From the NCBI GenBank assembly GCA_965219925.1, contig OZ244795.1, forward strand, positions 3,782,001 to 3,846,000: a stretch of DNA of 64,000 nucleotides. The letters run 5' to 3'. Each line of letters starts with the position of its first letter. Within the stretch, counting starts at the first letter, position 1. Origin of the DNA: Bin87 sp965219925 (GTDB taxonomy: Bacteria > Chloroflexota > Dehalococcoidia > Lucifugimonadales > UBA3495). Shown piece after piece: positions 25,300 through 34,136 of the stretch. The notes beneath the pieces are model-generated. The model made no database searches. It was not told the DNA's origin and saw nothing but the letters and a program-made list of their open reading frames with translations. Made by a program: the position numbers and the translations under genes.

Positions 25300-26082
25300 T
25301 TACTTCAGGTTGCTGTCGAAGAAGGCCAACGTGCGCGCCATTGCGTCTTCAGCGGCCGCCTGGTTGTAGCTTTCGCGGTCGTCGCAGTTGAAACCGTGGC
25401 CAGCGCCGTCATACATCTTGAAGTCGAATGACTTGCCGGCGGCGGTCAATGCAGCCTCAATCGTTGAAACATCATCCGGAGTTGGGTTTCCGTCGGTTGC
25501 ACCGAAGTTGCCCATCAGGGGGATGCCGATGTTGGCAGTGCCGTCGACCGGGGTTACGCCGTCGCTGTAGGGAGCGAGGATTGCGCCGCCGTAATAGACG
25601 ACGCCGGCGCTGAGGCCGCTGCAAGCGCTGGCGGCAAGGTAAACAACGCGGCCACCCATGCAGTAACCGACGATGCCAATTTTCTGGCCGCGGGTGCGGG
25701 GGTACGTACGTTGCAGATAGTCGATGGCACCGTTGATGTCTTGGATGATGCCCTCACCCGTGAGTTCGGGCATGTAGGTATTGACGGCAGCGTCAAAATC
25801 TTCGGGGGTGTAACCCAGCATGGGGTTGGGGTTGCGCTCGTTGCGATGGAACAGCGCCGGGGCGACTGCAACATAACCCGCAGCGGCGAACTGGTCGGCC
25901 ACGCGCTGGATGTGTGCGTTTGCGCCGAAGGCTTCTTGCACCACAATAACGGCTGGCAAGCTGGTTCCGGCGTTGGGGTTGGGGAAGCTCACATAAGCAG
26001 CCATATCGCCGCCTTCAGCGATATTGGCGCCCGACTCCCGATCGAGGTCTGGCATTCTAATGTTTTCCCAGAACGACGGCAT
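25300..26082 (-). CDS. Dienelactone hydrolase family protein
   Basis: 260 residues from ATG 26082 with GGAGGAGG upstream. Cytosolic alpha/beta hydrolase with a Cys nucleophile in IVGYCMGGR, D in FGATDGNPTP and H in GAGHGF, the classical Cys-Asp-His triad of carboxymethylenebutenolidase. FQEAFGANAHIQRVADQFA-like VQEAFGANAHIQ is the family N-terminal motif. Hydrolyses dienelactones or similar enol lactones; true substrate unknown. It stands alone. Confidence 0.92.
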   Translation of the reverse strand: MPSFWENIRMPDLDRESGANIAEGGDMAAYVSFPNPNAGTSLPAVIVVQEAFGANAHIQRVADQFAAAGYVAVAPALFHRNERNPNPMLGYTPEDFDAAVNTYMPELTGEGIIQDINGAIDYLQRTYPRTRGQKIGIVGYCMGGRVVYLAASACSGLSAGVVYYGGAILAPYSDGVTPVDGTANIGIPLMGNFGATDGNPTPDDVSTIEAALTAAGKSFDFKMYDGAGHGFNCDDRESYNQAAAEDAMARTLAFFDSNLK

Positions 26083-26225
26083 AGTATATTCCTCCTCCAA
26101 TTGTTACGCAAAAGACGGATGTACAGCGTGCACCGCCGAAAAAGTGTGGCTGTTTACCAGCCGTACCGCCCGTGCGCTGGAATTGTAACAAAGGTTTACG
26201 GCCCAAACAAGCCGGCATTGACTCT

Positions 26226-26252
26226 CGCGCGTACCCACTTTGTCATTGCGGC
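26226..26252. repeat. Rep-A arm fragment at the end of the RuvC-like gene
   Basis: GCGCGTACCCACTTTGTCATTGCG is a lone outer arm plus the first bases of the Rep-A core. The RuvC-like gene terminates inside it: its final codons and TGA are read from CGCAATGACAAAG on the minus strand. Confidence 0.65.
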
Positions 26253-26719
26253 TGTTGGCAGAGGTGATAGGCTCCCACGGCGATGGCCTCCCATTCGTGG
26301 GTGGACTTTTGCAAACCCACCAGACCCAGGGCAGACATTACGGCGAACGCGAGGTCCGGTTGAGACGCCCGGGGATGGCCCGTTGCGGCGTGCCGCACTT
26401 CGGCCGCGGAGTAGGCCCACATCGGCAGGTGTGCGTCCGCAGCCCACTGTTCCATTTCAAAATCCAGCAACTCCAGGGCGGGCACGTCCCAATTGATGCC
26501 GGAGGGTCGGCTCCAGGCAACGCCGGCGGGCCGGTATCGGGTGTTCAGTTCGCTCAGTGCTGTCAACAGCTGGCGGATGCGTACTGGCGCCGGGGTACCC
26601 GGTTCCCGACCGGGAATGATCGTACCGGTTTCCAGCAGTTCCCAGCCCGAAAATACCGCCCAACCGGTTTCATGCGTGGCCGCGTCAAGGGCGAGTAGCG
26701 CCGCAGGTTGGTTACGCAT
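26243..26719 (-). CDS. RuvC-like nuclease-fold protein
   Basis: 158 residues from ATG 26719. LLALDAATHETGWAVFSG is the first strand of an RNase H/RuvC fold with catalytic-type D. A middle ELLDFEMEQWA and the C-terminal HEWEAIAVGAYHL supply further acidic positions. It could be a Holliday-junction or other structure-specific nuclease, but it is not canonical ruvC (no ruvA or ruvB nearby). The start overlaps the stop of the zinc-ribbon gene (TGATG). The stop lies in a repeat fragment. Confidence 0.65.
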   Translation of the reverse strand: MRNQPAALLALDAATHETGWAVFSGWELLETGTIIPGREPGTPAPVRIRQLLTALSELNTRYRPAGVAWSRPSGINWDVPALELLDFEMEQWAADAHLPMWAYSAAEVRHAATGHPRASQPDLAFAVMSALGLVGLQKSTHEWEAIAVGAYHLCQQPQ

Positions 26720-26964
26720 CAGCGGCGCCGTTTCCGACGGGGCTGTACGGCCAGCAGCGCCACCGGCGGTTCCACTACGGACGGGGATGGCGAGGTGGAC
26801 TGCGCGCGCCAGTAGTCCCAGAAGGCGTTGTCCGGGGGCGGCCGAGACGGGCGATAAAAATAGTGACCGCATTGCAGGCATTGCCAGTCGCCCTGATTGA
26901 TAAACAGATCGCCGGCGCAGCGGCGGCACCCGCGGAAGATAAACTGAGCCAATGCAAACTCCAA
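26719..26964 (-). CDS. Small zinc-ribbon protein, coupled to RuvC-like gene
   Basis: 81 residues from TTG 26964. CRRCAGDLFINQGDWQCLQC (13-32) is a CxxC-15-CxxC zinc ribbon. The C-terminus is Pro/Arg-rich and ends RRKRRR, apt for nucleic-acid binding. Its TGA overlaps the next ATG, so the two proteins are probably made together. Function unknown. Confidence 0.65.
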   Translation of the reverse strand: MEFALAQFIFRGCRRCAGDLFINQGDWQCLQCGHYFYRPSRPPPDNAFWDYWRAQSTSPSPSVVEPPVALLAVQPRRKRRR

Positions 26965-27058
26965 AAAGCACAGGGTGGAATGAGCAGCCCACCGATCAGT
27001 TTAGGAGCCGCAGTGCTGATTATAGAATATATGTTCTGATTTACGCAAGGCGGCAGCG

Positions 27059-27172
27059 TCTCTCATGCGTATCCACTTTGTCATTGCGAGCGTAGCGTGG
27101 CAATCTCGTCGCCGTAGCAATGGTGGTTTGGCGACGTGTGTTCAACCTCAACGCGATTGCCCTGGCGCTGTG
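27059..27172. repeat. Truncated Rep-A element
   Basis: Left arm TCATGCGTATCCACTTTG and about two thirds of the core, ending near GATTGCCCTGGCGCTG. The right arm is missing. Confidence 0.7.
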
Positions 27173-27252
27173 AGAAACTTTCTGCACAGCAGGGTTGCGC
27201 GGGGGGGCGGTAATAAAATAGCGAAAATCCACATAACGCAGCCCGGTTGCAC

Positions 27253-27408
27253 CAGGGTCATTCGGTTTTCCCGGTTTTGTCATTGCGAGCGCAGCGTGGC
27301 AATCTCGTCGCCGTAGTAATGGTGATTTGCCGACGTGTGTTCAACCTCAACGAGATTGCCACGTCGCTACGCTCCTCGCAATGACATGAGGAAAACCGAA
27401 AGGCCCTG
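27253..27408. repeat. Rep-A element with perfect 10-bp duplication
   Basis: Arms CAGGGTCATTCGGTTTTCCC and GAGGAAAACCGAAAGGCCCTG enclose a Rep-A core. CCGGTTGCAC is present on both sides (27243-27252 and 27409-27418). One of the clearest insertion footprints in the window. Confidence 0.9.
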
Positions 27409-27418
27409 CCGGTTGCAC

Positions 27419-27517
27419 TAGGTTCTGTTGACATTTCTCGTCATTCCCGCGAAAGCGGGAATGACGAGCTGGAGTTAGCGAAATCGCCTTATATCTCAAA
27501 TGTCAACACGACCTAAC
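27419..27517. repeat. Rep-D element
   Basis: Ends TAGGTTCTGTTGACATTT and AAATGTCAACACGACCTAAC, with a CGTCATTCCCGCGAAAGCGGGAATGACG hairpin inside. It also contains TAGCGAAATCGCCT, 14 bases shared with the end of the toxin-antitoxin cassette. With the two Rep-A copies it fills the gap before the DUF805 gene. Confidence 0.8.
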
Positions 27518-27577
27518 AACAGGGCCACGCCGAAGCGCCGAATCAGGCAAGCTTTCCAAAAAGCCGGAGGTCGGAGG

Positions 27578-28141
27578 ATGACAACGCCGATTACAGCCGT
27601 CATACAGGGGTTCCGCAAATATGTCGTTTTCGGCGGGCGGGCAACCCGCGCCGAATACTGGTGGTGGATACTGTTCCTCTTCATTGGCGGCATCGTTTTG
27701 AGCGTCATTGACAGCATCATTGGTTTATTGGGGGTTTGGGAACACGGCCCCCTTGAGACCCTGTTCAGCCTGGCAACCCTGCTGCCCGGCCTGGCCGTTA
27801 CCGCCCGCCGTCTGCATGACATCGGCAAGACCGGCTGGTGGCAATTGGCGTGGTATGTCATCCCCTTCATAGCCTGGCTCGCCACCGGCATAATGTTCAT
27901 CGTTGCCCTAGTCATCACATTCGGCGCCACCGATGCCTCGGGTGGTTGGAGTTTTGACTGGGAATCTGGTGATAATATTCAGTGGGAATCTGCCGGAGAA
28001 GCCTTAGCCTTCCTGCCGGCTGCAATCATGCTTATCGCGGCGTTGGTCATCACGCTGGCGGTCATTGTCTGGGCGATAATCTGGATGGCGCGGCGGGGTG
28101 AAGCAGGCGAAAACCGATTCGGCCCCGACCAGCGGGCATAG
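27578..28141 (+). CDS. DUF805 membrane protein
   Basis: 187 residues. FGGRATRAEYWWWILF at the N-terminus and TARRLHDIGKTGWWQL in the middle are the DUF805 hallmarks; four membrane segments. Role unknown. ATG 27578 follows GGAGG closely. C-terminal GENRFGPDQ is also family-typical. Confidence 0.9.
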   Translation: MTTPITAVIQGFRKYVVFGGRATRAEYWWWILFLFIGGIVLSVIDSIIGLLGVWEHGPLETLFSLATLLPGLAVTARRLHDIGKTGWWQLAWYVIPFIAWLATGIMFIVALVITFGATDASGGWSFDWESGDNIQWESAGEALAFLPAAIMLIAALVITLAVIVWAIIWMARRGEAGENRFGPDQRA

Positions 28142-28271
28142 GCGCCAGGGCCGGGTGCAGCTGTCCTGATGGCTGAATGTCAACAGGCCCTGATACAGTT
28201 CGTGCTAGACTCCTTCAGGCCCGCTCGCGGGGCAGAAGAGGGGAGAAATTTGCCGGTAATGAGGTAAGACA

Positions 28272-31200
28272 ATGAAACAGTTAATCGCCGTCAGTGTCCT
28301 GATTCTGGCCGCTATAGTTAGCTTGGCGTGTGAAGGTCCTGCGCCCACACCGGCCGCGCCGCCAGCGCCGGAGTTGACCATGCCGCCGCCGGCGACACAA
28401 GTTGTGCCCCCAATGCCCTCGCCTACGGCAACCGTTGCTCCAGCGCCGACTCAGACGCCCTCGGCTGCGCGTGCTCCAACACCGGAGCCGGCGCGGGAGG
28501 CCACGCCGGGGCCCACGCCTACGAGAGTTCCAACGCCAACGCCGGAGCCAACTCCAGCCGGCGAGCGGATAGACTGGAACCCGTGTGAGTCTGACCCCGG
28601 GCTGGATTGCGGATTCGTATCAGTTCCGGCGGACTACCGGGACCCGGAGGCCGGCAGCCTCAGCATCGCGGTCAATATGCACCGGGCCACGTCGCCGGAC
28701 AAACGGATCGGCTATCTGTTCGTGAATCCCGGCGGGCCGGGCGGGAGCGGTTTGGAGATGGCCGCAGCCACCCGAGACGGAGCACTCACTGATGAGATCG
28801 TCGCACACTTCGACATTGTCGGGTTCGACCCCCGGGGCGTCGGGGCGTCCGAGCCGGCATTCGCCTGTGGCGACCCCGGTGAGCAGATCGCGCTGCTGTC
28901 CACCATCGACGAGAGTAGCGACACCCCTGAGGAAATGGCGGCCGGAGAAGCGGCCGCCAATCTGTGCATCCAGTCGATGGGGCCGGTTGGTGGACGGCTG
29001 CACACCGAATATGTTGCCAGGGACATGGACGAAATACGCCAGGCCCTGGGCGCGGAGCAAATCTCTTACTACGGGTCCGGCTACGGATCGGGGCTGGGAG
29101 GCTGGTATGCTACGCTCTTCCCCGAGTCGGTCAGAGCTATGGTTGTTGACGCCGCCAGCAACGCAGTCGATTCAACCGCTACCCATGATGAACGCATCAT
29201 GGAGGAAGTCGAGGCAGCTTCAGCGCTGGCTAGGGGTCTCGAAGCAGCGCTGATCGCCTGCGACGACCCGGTTGAATGCCCGATCTACAACGACGGCGAC
29301 CCGGTGGGCTATTTCGAGCAGGCTGCTGCCAAACTGCACCTGGTCAACGCGGCGGCGGATAATCCCCAAGCCGGCGTCCTGGGAGTGATCTCAACCCTGT
29401 ACGACAAGCTGATCTGGCCGGTCCTGTGGCAAGGTCTGTTTAATCTCCAGGAGAACGACGACCCGACCTTCCTGGTCAATGCCGCCTCACTGAACCTGGG
29501 GGACGACCCCACCGCTGCGAGCTTCACTGCGCACGTCAATTGCCTGGACAGCTGGGCCCTCTTACCGGAGGTGGACCGCGCCGCGCGGCTGTTTGACGAC
29601 GCAGTCACGAAGGAGGTCATCACGAATGAACTGCCCTTGCTGGCGGTCTTCGACTTGTCATTCGCCAGCGCTTGCCCCTACTACGACCAGTTCGCCCCCG
29701 AGCCTCCTGAGGCGCCGCTTGACGGCGGAGGAGCGCCGATACTGGTAATCGGCAACAACGCCGACCCGGTTACTTCAATCGATGAATCTCGAAAGTTCGC
29801 CACCGATACGCTCAGCAATGGCTACCTGGTGCGGACCTCCCACCACAAGCACGTTGTCTATCCTGAAAACCAGTGCGTTAACCGCCATGTTCACCGAGCG
29901 CTGATTGAAGGCGTGTACCCCGCGGTGCGAGAGATCCGCTGCGCTCGGGAAGACCCGGAGGCGGAGCCGGAGACAGCCGGGGCTGTCGGGCAGCCAGTCT
30001 TCTTCCTGGGACCGTGCGCCGAGATCTACGAGTGCGGATTCATAACAGTTCCCGCAGACTACCGGGACCCGGAGGCCGGGAGCATCAGAATCGCGGTCAG
30101 TGTGCACCGGGCCACTGCACCGGAAAAACGGATCGGCTATCTGTTCGTGAATCCCGGCGGTCCGGGAGTGCCCGGCATAGATTATGCCTTTTTGGCTCCA
30201 TTTGGACAGTACACCGATGAAATCGTTGAACGCTTCGACATCGTAGGATTCGACCCCCGCGGCGTCGGGGTGTCCGAGCCATCCTTCGCCTGCGGCGACC
30301 CCGGTGAGCAGCTGGCGCTGCGCGCCTCAGTCGAGGACGATGTCATAGACACCCCCGAAGAAATAGCGGCCGGCGAAGCGGCGGCCAACCTGTGCATCCA
30401 GTCAATGGGGCGGGCGGGCGGCCTGCTGCACAGCGCCTACGTTGCCAACGACATGGATGAAATACGCAAGGGCCTGGGCGTCGAACAAATCTCTTACCTG
30501 GGATATTCCTACGGCTCGGCGCTGGGGGTCTGGTACGCTACGCTCTTTCCCGAGTCGGTCCGGGCAATGGTGGTTGACGCCGCCGCCAACCCGGTTGCCG
30601 AAGCCGCCACCATAGAGGAAAGCATCGCCGAGATTATCGAGACAAGCCGGCCGAGCGAAGAAATTCTGGAACGGGCGCTGAAAGCGTGCGCCGATCCGGA
30701 ATGCCCGATCTACAACGACGGAGACCCAGTTGGTTACTACATGGAGGCTGCCGCGAAACTGGACCTGGTCAACAGCGCGGCGGGCGGTTATCCCAGCGCC
30801 GGCTCTCTTGGAGTGGTGTCGGCCCTGTACGCTGAAGAGTTATGGCCTGTGCTATGGCAGGGTCTGTTCGAGCTCAACGAGAACGACGACCCGGCCATTC
30901 TACTGGAGCTGGCCATGCGCCAGCCGGCCGTGAGGAACCCCGGCGCAAGCTTCACTGAACATGTCAACTGTCTGGATGCCTGGGCCTTGGACCCGGGGGA
31001 GGAGGACCGCGCTACCATGCTGGAGGAACTCGCAATGATTCGTGCTGCCATCGAGGGGATGTTCCCCTTGACGGAGGCAGCGTCCAGACCGTACCTCTCA
31101 ATTTGCCTCTTCTACGACCAGTTTGCCCCCCCACCCCTTGAGGGGCCGTTCGATGGCGGGGGCGTACCGATACTGGTAGTCGGCAACCACTCCGACCCGG

Positions 31201-31397
31201 TTACTCCGTTCGTAGAATCCGAAGAGCTCGCGACCGAAACGCTCAGCAACGGCTATCTGGTGGAGACCACTCACCCCACGCACACCGTTTACCCTCAAAA
31301 CCAATGCGTTAACAACCACGTTCACCGGGCGCTGATTGACCGCGTGCCTCCCGATGAGCGGAGGGTCGTCTGCGAGCGGGAGGACCCAGCGCCGTAG
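28272..31397 (+). CDS. Lipoprotein with two tandem TAP-like alpha/beta hydrolase domains, first catalytically dead
   Basis: 1041 residues. Signal peptide with lipobox SLAC (C20), then a Pro/Thr/Ala linker (21-98), so it is anchored outside the membrane. Residues about 100-555 and 573-1041 are repeats of one domain; each has a CGFxxVPADYRDPEAGS opening, GYLFVNPGGPG, VGFDPRGVG, and a TAP-like C-terminal part with DPVT and QNQCVN/ENQCVN before a His. The second repeat has the nucleophile elbow GYSYG (S746); the first reads GSGYG with G270 at that position. Family members are tripeptidyl aminopeptidases or related esterases. The stop codon lies at the edge of a Rep-D element. Confidence 0.88.
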   Translation: MKQLIAVSVLILAAIVSLACEGPAPTPAAPPAPELTMPPPATQVVPPMPSPTATVAPAPTQTPSAARAPTPEPAREATPGPTPTRVPTPTPEPTPAGERIDWNPCESDPGLDCGFVSVPADYRDPEAGSLSIAVNMHRATSPDKRIGYLFVNPGGPGGSGLEMAAATRDGALTDEIVAHFDIVGFDPRGVGASEPAFACGDPGEQIALLSTIDESSDTPEEMAAGEAAANLCIQSMGPVGGRLHTEYVARDMDEIRQALGAEQISYYGSGYGSGLGGWYATLFPESVRAMVVDAASNAVDSTATHDERIMEEVEAASALARGLEAALIACDDPVECPIYNDGDPVGYFEQAAAKLHLVNAAADNPQAGVLGVISTLYDKLIWPVLWQGLFNLQENDDPTFLVNAASLNLGDDPTAASFTAHVNCLDSWALLPEVDRAARLFDDAVTKEVITNELPLLAVFDLSFASACPYYDQFAPEPPEAPLDGGGAPILVIGNNADPVTSIDESRKFATDTLSNGYLVRTSHHKHVVYPENQCVNRHVHRALIEGVYPAVREIRCAREDPEAEPETAGAVGQPVFFLGPCAEIYECGFITVPADYRDPEAGSIRIAVSVHRATAPEKRIGYLFVNPGGPGVPGIDYAFLAPFGQYTDEIVERFDIVGFDPRGVGVSEPSFACGDPGEQLALRASVEDDVIDTPEEIAAGEAAANLCIQSMGRAGGLLHSAYVANDMDEIRKGLGVEQISYLGYSYGSALGVWYATLFPESVRAMVVDAAANPVAEAATIEESIAEIIETSRPSEEILERALKACADPECPIYNDGDPVGYYMEAAAKLDLVNSAAGGYPSAGSLGVVSALYAEELWPVLWQGLFELNENDDPAILLELAMRQPAVRNPGASFTEHVNCLDAWALDPGEEDRATMLEELAMIRAAIEGMFPLTEAASRPYLSICLFYDQFAPPPLEGPFDGGGVPILVVGNHSDPVTPFVESEELATETLSNGYLVETTHPTHTVYPQNQCVNNHVHRALIDRVPPDERRVVCEREDPAP

Positions 31398-31549
31398 AGC
31401 CTGTTGACAATTAGCAAACCAACCCGTCACTCCTGCGAAAGCAGGAGTCCAGAGAGGGTACGATGAAAGAATCAGAACCGTGATTAACGACTTAGGCCAC
31501 TGGATTCCCGCGAAAGCGGGAATGACGGTATTTGTCAACACGGCCTAAC
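31396..31549. repeat. Rep-D element
   Basis: Ends AGAGCCTGTTGACAA and TTGTCAACACGGCCTAACC; inside are CACTCCTGCGAAAGCAGGAGT and ATTCCCGCGAAAGCGGGAAT hairpins. The left end includes the stop codon of the duplicated hydrolase. Confidence 0.8.
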
Positions 31550-31550
31550 C

Positions 31551-31753
31551 GCTCACGCGTACCCGCTTTAACTGTCATTGCGACCCCGTAATTGATACGG
31601 GGGCGGCAATCTCGTCGCCTTAGCAATGGTGGTTTGGCGACGTGTGTTCAACCTCAACGAGATTGCCACGTGGTTCGACAGGCTCCCCATGAGCGGGTGG
31701 GCGGCCTGCGCAATGACAGTAGGCCAGTTTGTCAAACCAAACTGGGTACGCAT
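31551..31753. repeat. Rep-A element with embedded Rep-C unit
   Basis: Arms GCTCACGCGTACCCGC and CCAAACTGGGTACGCAT. The core carries GTTCGACAGGCTCCCCATGAGC, a Rep-C palindrome, in place of the usual GTCGCTGCGCTC segment. Confidence 0.8.
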
Positions 31754-31898
31754 CAGGGTCATTCGGTTGTCATTGCGAGGAGCGCAGCGACGTGGCAATC
31801 TCGTTGAGGTTGAGCACGTGCCGGGGAACCATCATTGCTACGGCGACGAGATTGCCACGCTGCGCTCGCAATGACATGAGGAAAACCGAAAGGCCCTG
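31754..31898. repeat. Rep-A element with 10-bp duplication
   Basis: 145 bp from CAGGGTCATTCGG to CCGAAAGGCCCTG. Flanked by GGGTACGCAT (31744-31753) and GGGTACGCGT (31899-31908). The left duplication is part of the arm of the neighbouring Rep-A copy, so this element inserted into an older one. Confidence 0.85.
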
Positions 31899-31997
31899 GG
31901 GTACGCGTAAGGGCGGCGTCTTGGATGCGGTGGTGAAAGGCGCGGGAACCGGAAACTACCGGCGTTAATACGCGGGGCCGGGGGATGCCGGGTTTTG

Positions 31998-33368
31998 TCA
32001 GGGGTGTGACGTCAGGCGGGCGAGGCGGGTTTTGCCCCTGGTTCCAACCAGTTGGGCCGCCCACACCGTGCAGATGGACGCGAAAGACAACCCCGCCGAC
32101 ACGAGGAATGCGCCCATGTAGTTGTCCTGCCAGTCGAACATCAAGCCGCCCAGGATCGGGCCGAGGAAAATTGCCGCGCCGCGTCCCATCTCGATGAATC
32201 CCATGATGGTGCCCAACGCTTCGGGAGGGAACAAATCGGCGGCTTTCGCGCCCACGATGAGGCCGCTGATGCCGTCGCTGACGCCGGCCAGGGCGACGTA
32301 CACCACCAGGGGCCAGAAGCTGCCATCTCCCAACCAGACGATCAGCACTATCGATATGACGGTTAGTAACGTGCCAACGGTGAACACCAGCTCGCGTCCC
32401 CACCGGTCGGAAGCGATGCCCACCAGCGGACGGGCGAATACGCTGACTCCGCCAACCGCGCCCATCGTCGATGCGGCAATCAGGGGGGTGTATCCGGCCA
32501 ACACGAAGAAGGCTACCAGGTGTACCCGCACCAGCTGGACACCCACCGAGCCGGTGACGCGAGTAAGCACCAGCAGCCACATGGCGGGTTGGGTTACGAT
32601 TCCGGACATCGGGGGTGGCGCAACCCTGGTTCGGGGCCGGCTGTCCGGCGGCGATTGTGGGACCGATTGCGAGTCGGTGGGCGCGGCAGCCTCGACCGGA
32701 GCGATGGGAGCCGGTTGGGCGTCGGTGGGCGCAGAGACAGCGGCCGGGGCCGCTACGGAGGCAGCGGATACGGAGGCGGTGGCCGGCGGACGTCGCTGGA
32801 AAAGACCGTTGGGGAAGGTAATGAGCGCGAAAAATATGAAACCGAAGCAACGATAGGCCCAACGCCATCCGATGGATTCGGTGAGTATGGCGGCGAGAGG
32901 CGCAAAGATGGCCTGGCCGATGGGGTTGCCGGAATCGGCCAACCCGAGCATCCGACCGCGGGAATCGGGGAACCACGGGGCCAATGTGGCAGTCATGGAA
33001 AAGGAGGAGATGGCGGTTTGCCCGATACCGGCAAAGATGCTGTAGAAAAAGAAGAACTGCCACAAATCGGTGGCGAAGCTGGAAGCGAACCAGCCAAAGA
33101 GGATGCAAAAACCGGCGAGGGGGAAAAGTACGCGGGCTCCCCAACGGTCGAGCAGCACGCCCAGGAAGGGCGCGGCCAACGCTCCGACCAGGCCGGCAAC
33201 CGAGAAAACCGCCGCCGTGTACGTGGCGCTGCGGTGGAAATATACCAGCAGGGCGTTGTAGTAAACCGCTTCGCTGTTTTTGGTGCCGCCCTCTACGGTA
33301 AGGTTGCCCAGGGAGAGGACGAAGATTGCCCAACCGTAATGGAGGCGGGACCTTGCTCCCTTCAACAT
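31998..33368 (-). CDS. MFS transporter
   Basis: 456 residues with twelve predicted membrane segments. GVLLDRWGARVLFPLAG (motif A, N half) and GIASDRWGRELVF (C half) mark the major facilitator superfamily; RGRMLGLADSGNPIGQAIFAP resembles the monocarboxylate/oxalate-formate antiporter groups. A Pro/Ala-rich central loop of about 60 residues (about 195-255) is unusually long. Substrate unknown. A longer antisense-type extension to 33483 was not used. Confidence 0.9.
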   Translation of the reverse strand: MLKGARSRLHYGWAIFVLSLGNLTVEGGTKNSEAVYYNALLVYFHRSATYTAAVFSVAGLVGALAAPFLGVLLDRWGARVLFPLAGFCILFGWFASSFATDLWQFFFFYSIFAGIGQTAISSFSMTATLAPWFPDSRGRMLGLADSGNPIGQAIFAPLAAILTESIGWRWAYRCFGFIFFALITFPNGLFQRRPPATASVSAASVAAPAAVSAPTDAQPAPIAPVEAAAPTDSQSVPQSPPDSRPRTRVAPPPMSGIVTQPAMWLLVLTRVTGSVGVQLVRVHLVAFFVLAGYTPLIAASTMGAVGGVSVFARPLVGIASDRWGRELVFTVGTLLTVISIVLIVWLGDGSFWPLVVYVALAGVSDGISGLIVGAKAADLFPPEALGTIMGFIEMGRGAAIFLGPILGGLMFDWQDNYMGAFLVSAGLSFASICTVWAAQLVGTRGKTRLARLTSHP

Positions 33369-33479
33369 GAGGGACGCCGGAGCAGACGGCAGGTTGGTGG
33401 TGGGCGTAGCACCAGCCGATTATACACGCCGGATATGGGAGTTGGACCCGTACCCTCGGCCTCTTGGATCGAGAGAGGG

Positions 33480-33685
33480 GCACGTCATTTTACATCGATG
33501 AACAGGATGGGCAGGATTTTGGGCCGTGGTTTGCTCTGTCATTGCGACCCCGTACTCGATGCGGGGGTTGGCAATCTCGGCACCGTAGCAATGGTGGTTT
33601 GCCGACGTGCGTTGAACCTCAACGAGATTGCCACGTCGCTGCGCTCCTCGCAATGACAGGTGGGGTGGGCGCTCCTCGTAATGAC
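33480..33685. repeat. Rep-E fragment and Rep-A element
   Basis: CATCGATGAACAGGATGGGCAGGATTTTG (33497-33525, Rep-E) is followed by a Rep-A core from 33537 (TGTCATTGCGACCCCGTACTC) with an extra partial right end (GCGCTCCTCGTAATGAC). Confidence 0.7.
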
Positions 33686-33717
33686 GGCCCCTCCTGCGTC
33701 TCACATGTACTGAAGAG

Positions 33718-33866
33718 CAGGGCCTTTCGGTTTTACAAGAACTCCCCTCTCCCTTGATGGGAGAGGGTTAGGGTGAAGGTGTGAGATAGGGAACTATCCT
33801 GCGGCAGACTATACCCCTCACCCCAGCCCTCTCCCACAAGGGGAGAGGGAGAATCGAAAGACCCTG
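33718..33866. repeat. Rep-B element with CAGGGCCTTTCGG arm and 10-bp duplication
   Basis: Starts CAGGGCCTTTCGGTTTTACA, holds the CCCTCTCCCTTGATGGGAGAGGG and CCCTCTCCCACAAGGGGAGAGG hairpins, and ends AATCGAAAGACCCTG. TACTGAAGAG lies on both sides (33708-33717, 33867-33876). Confidence 0.9.
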
Positions 33867-33876
33867 TACTGAAGAG

Positions 33877-34021
33877 CAGGGCCTTTCGGTTTTCCTCATG
33901 TCATTGCGAGCGCAGCGTGGCAATCTCGTCGCCGTAGCAATGATGGTTCCCCGGCACGTGCTCAACCTCAACGAGATTGCCACGTCGCTGCGCTCCTCGC
34001 AATGACAACCGAATGACCCTG
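33877..34021. repeat. Rep-A element in tandem, sharing the same duplication
   Basis: 145 bp beginning CAGGGCCTTTCGGTTTTCC and ending CAACCGAATGACCCTG. It follows directly on the TACTGAAGAG copy that ends the Rep-B element and is itself followed by a third TACTGAAGAG at 34022-34031. Confidence 0.9.
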
Positions 34022-34136
34022 TACTGAAGAGTACAATTCCTTGACCGGGTACGTGCGGCCTGCCTATAATTTTCGTCGCCGCAGCGGAGTTTCAACGCAC
34101 AATCCATCCAGCCCGCTGTATCCGGTTTGACGCCCC

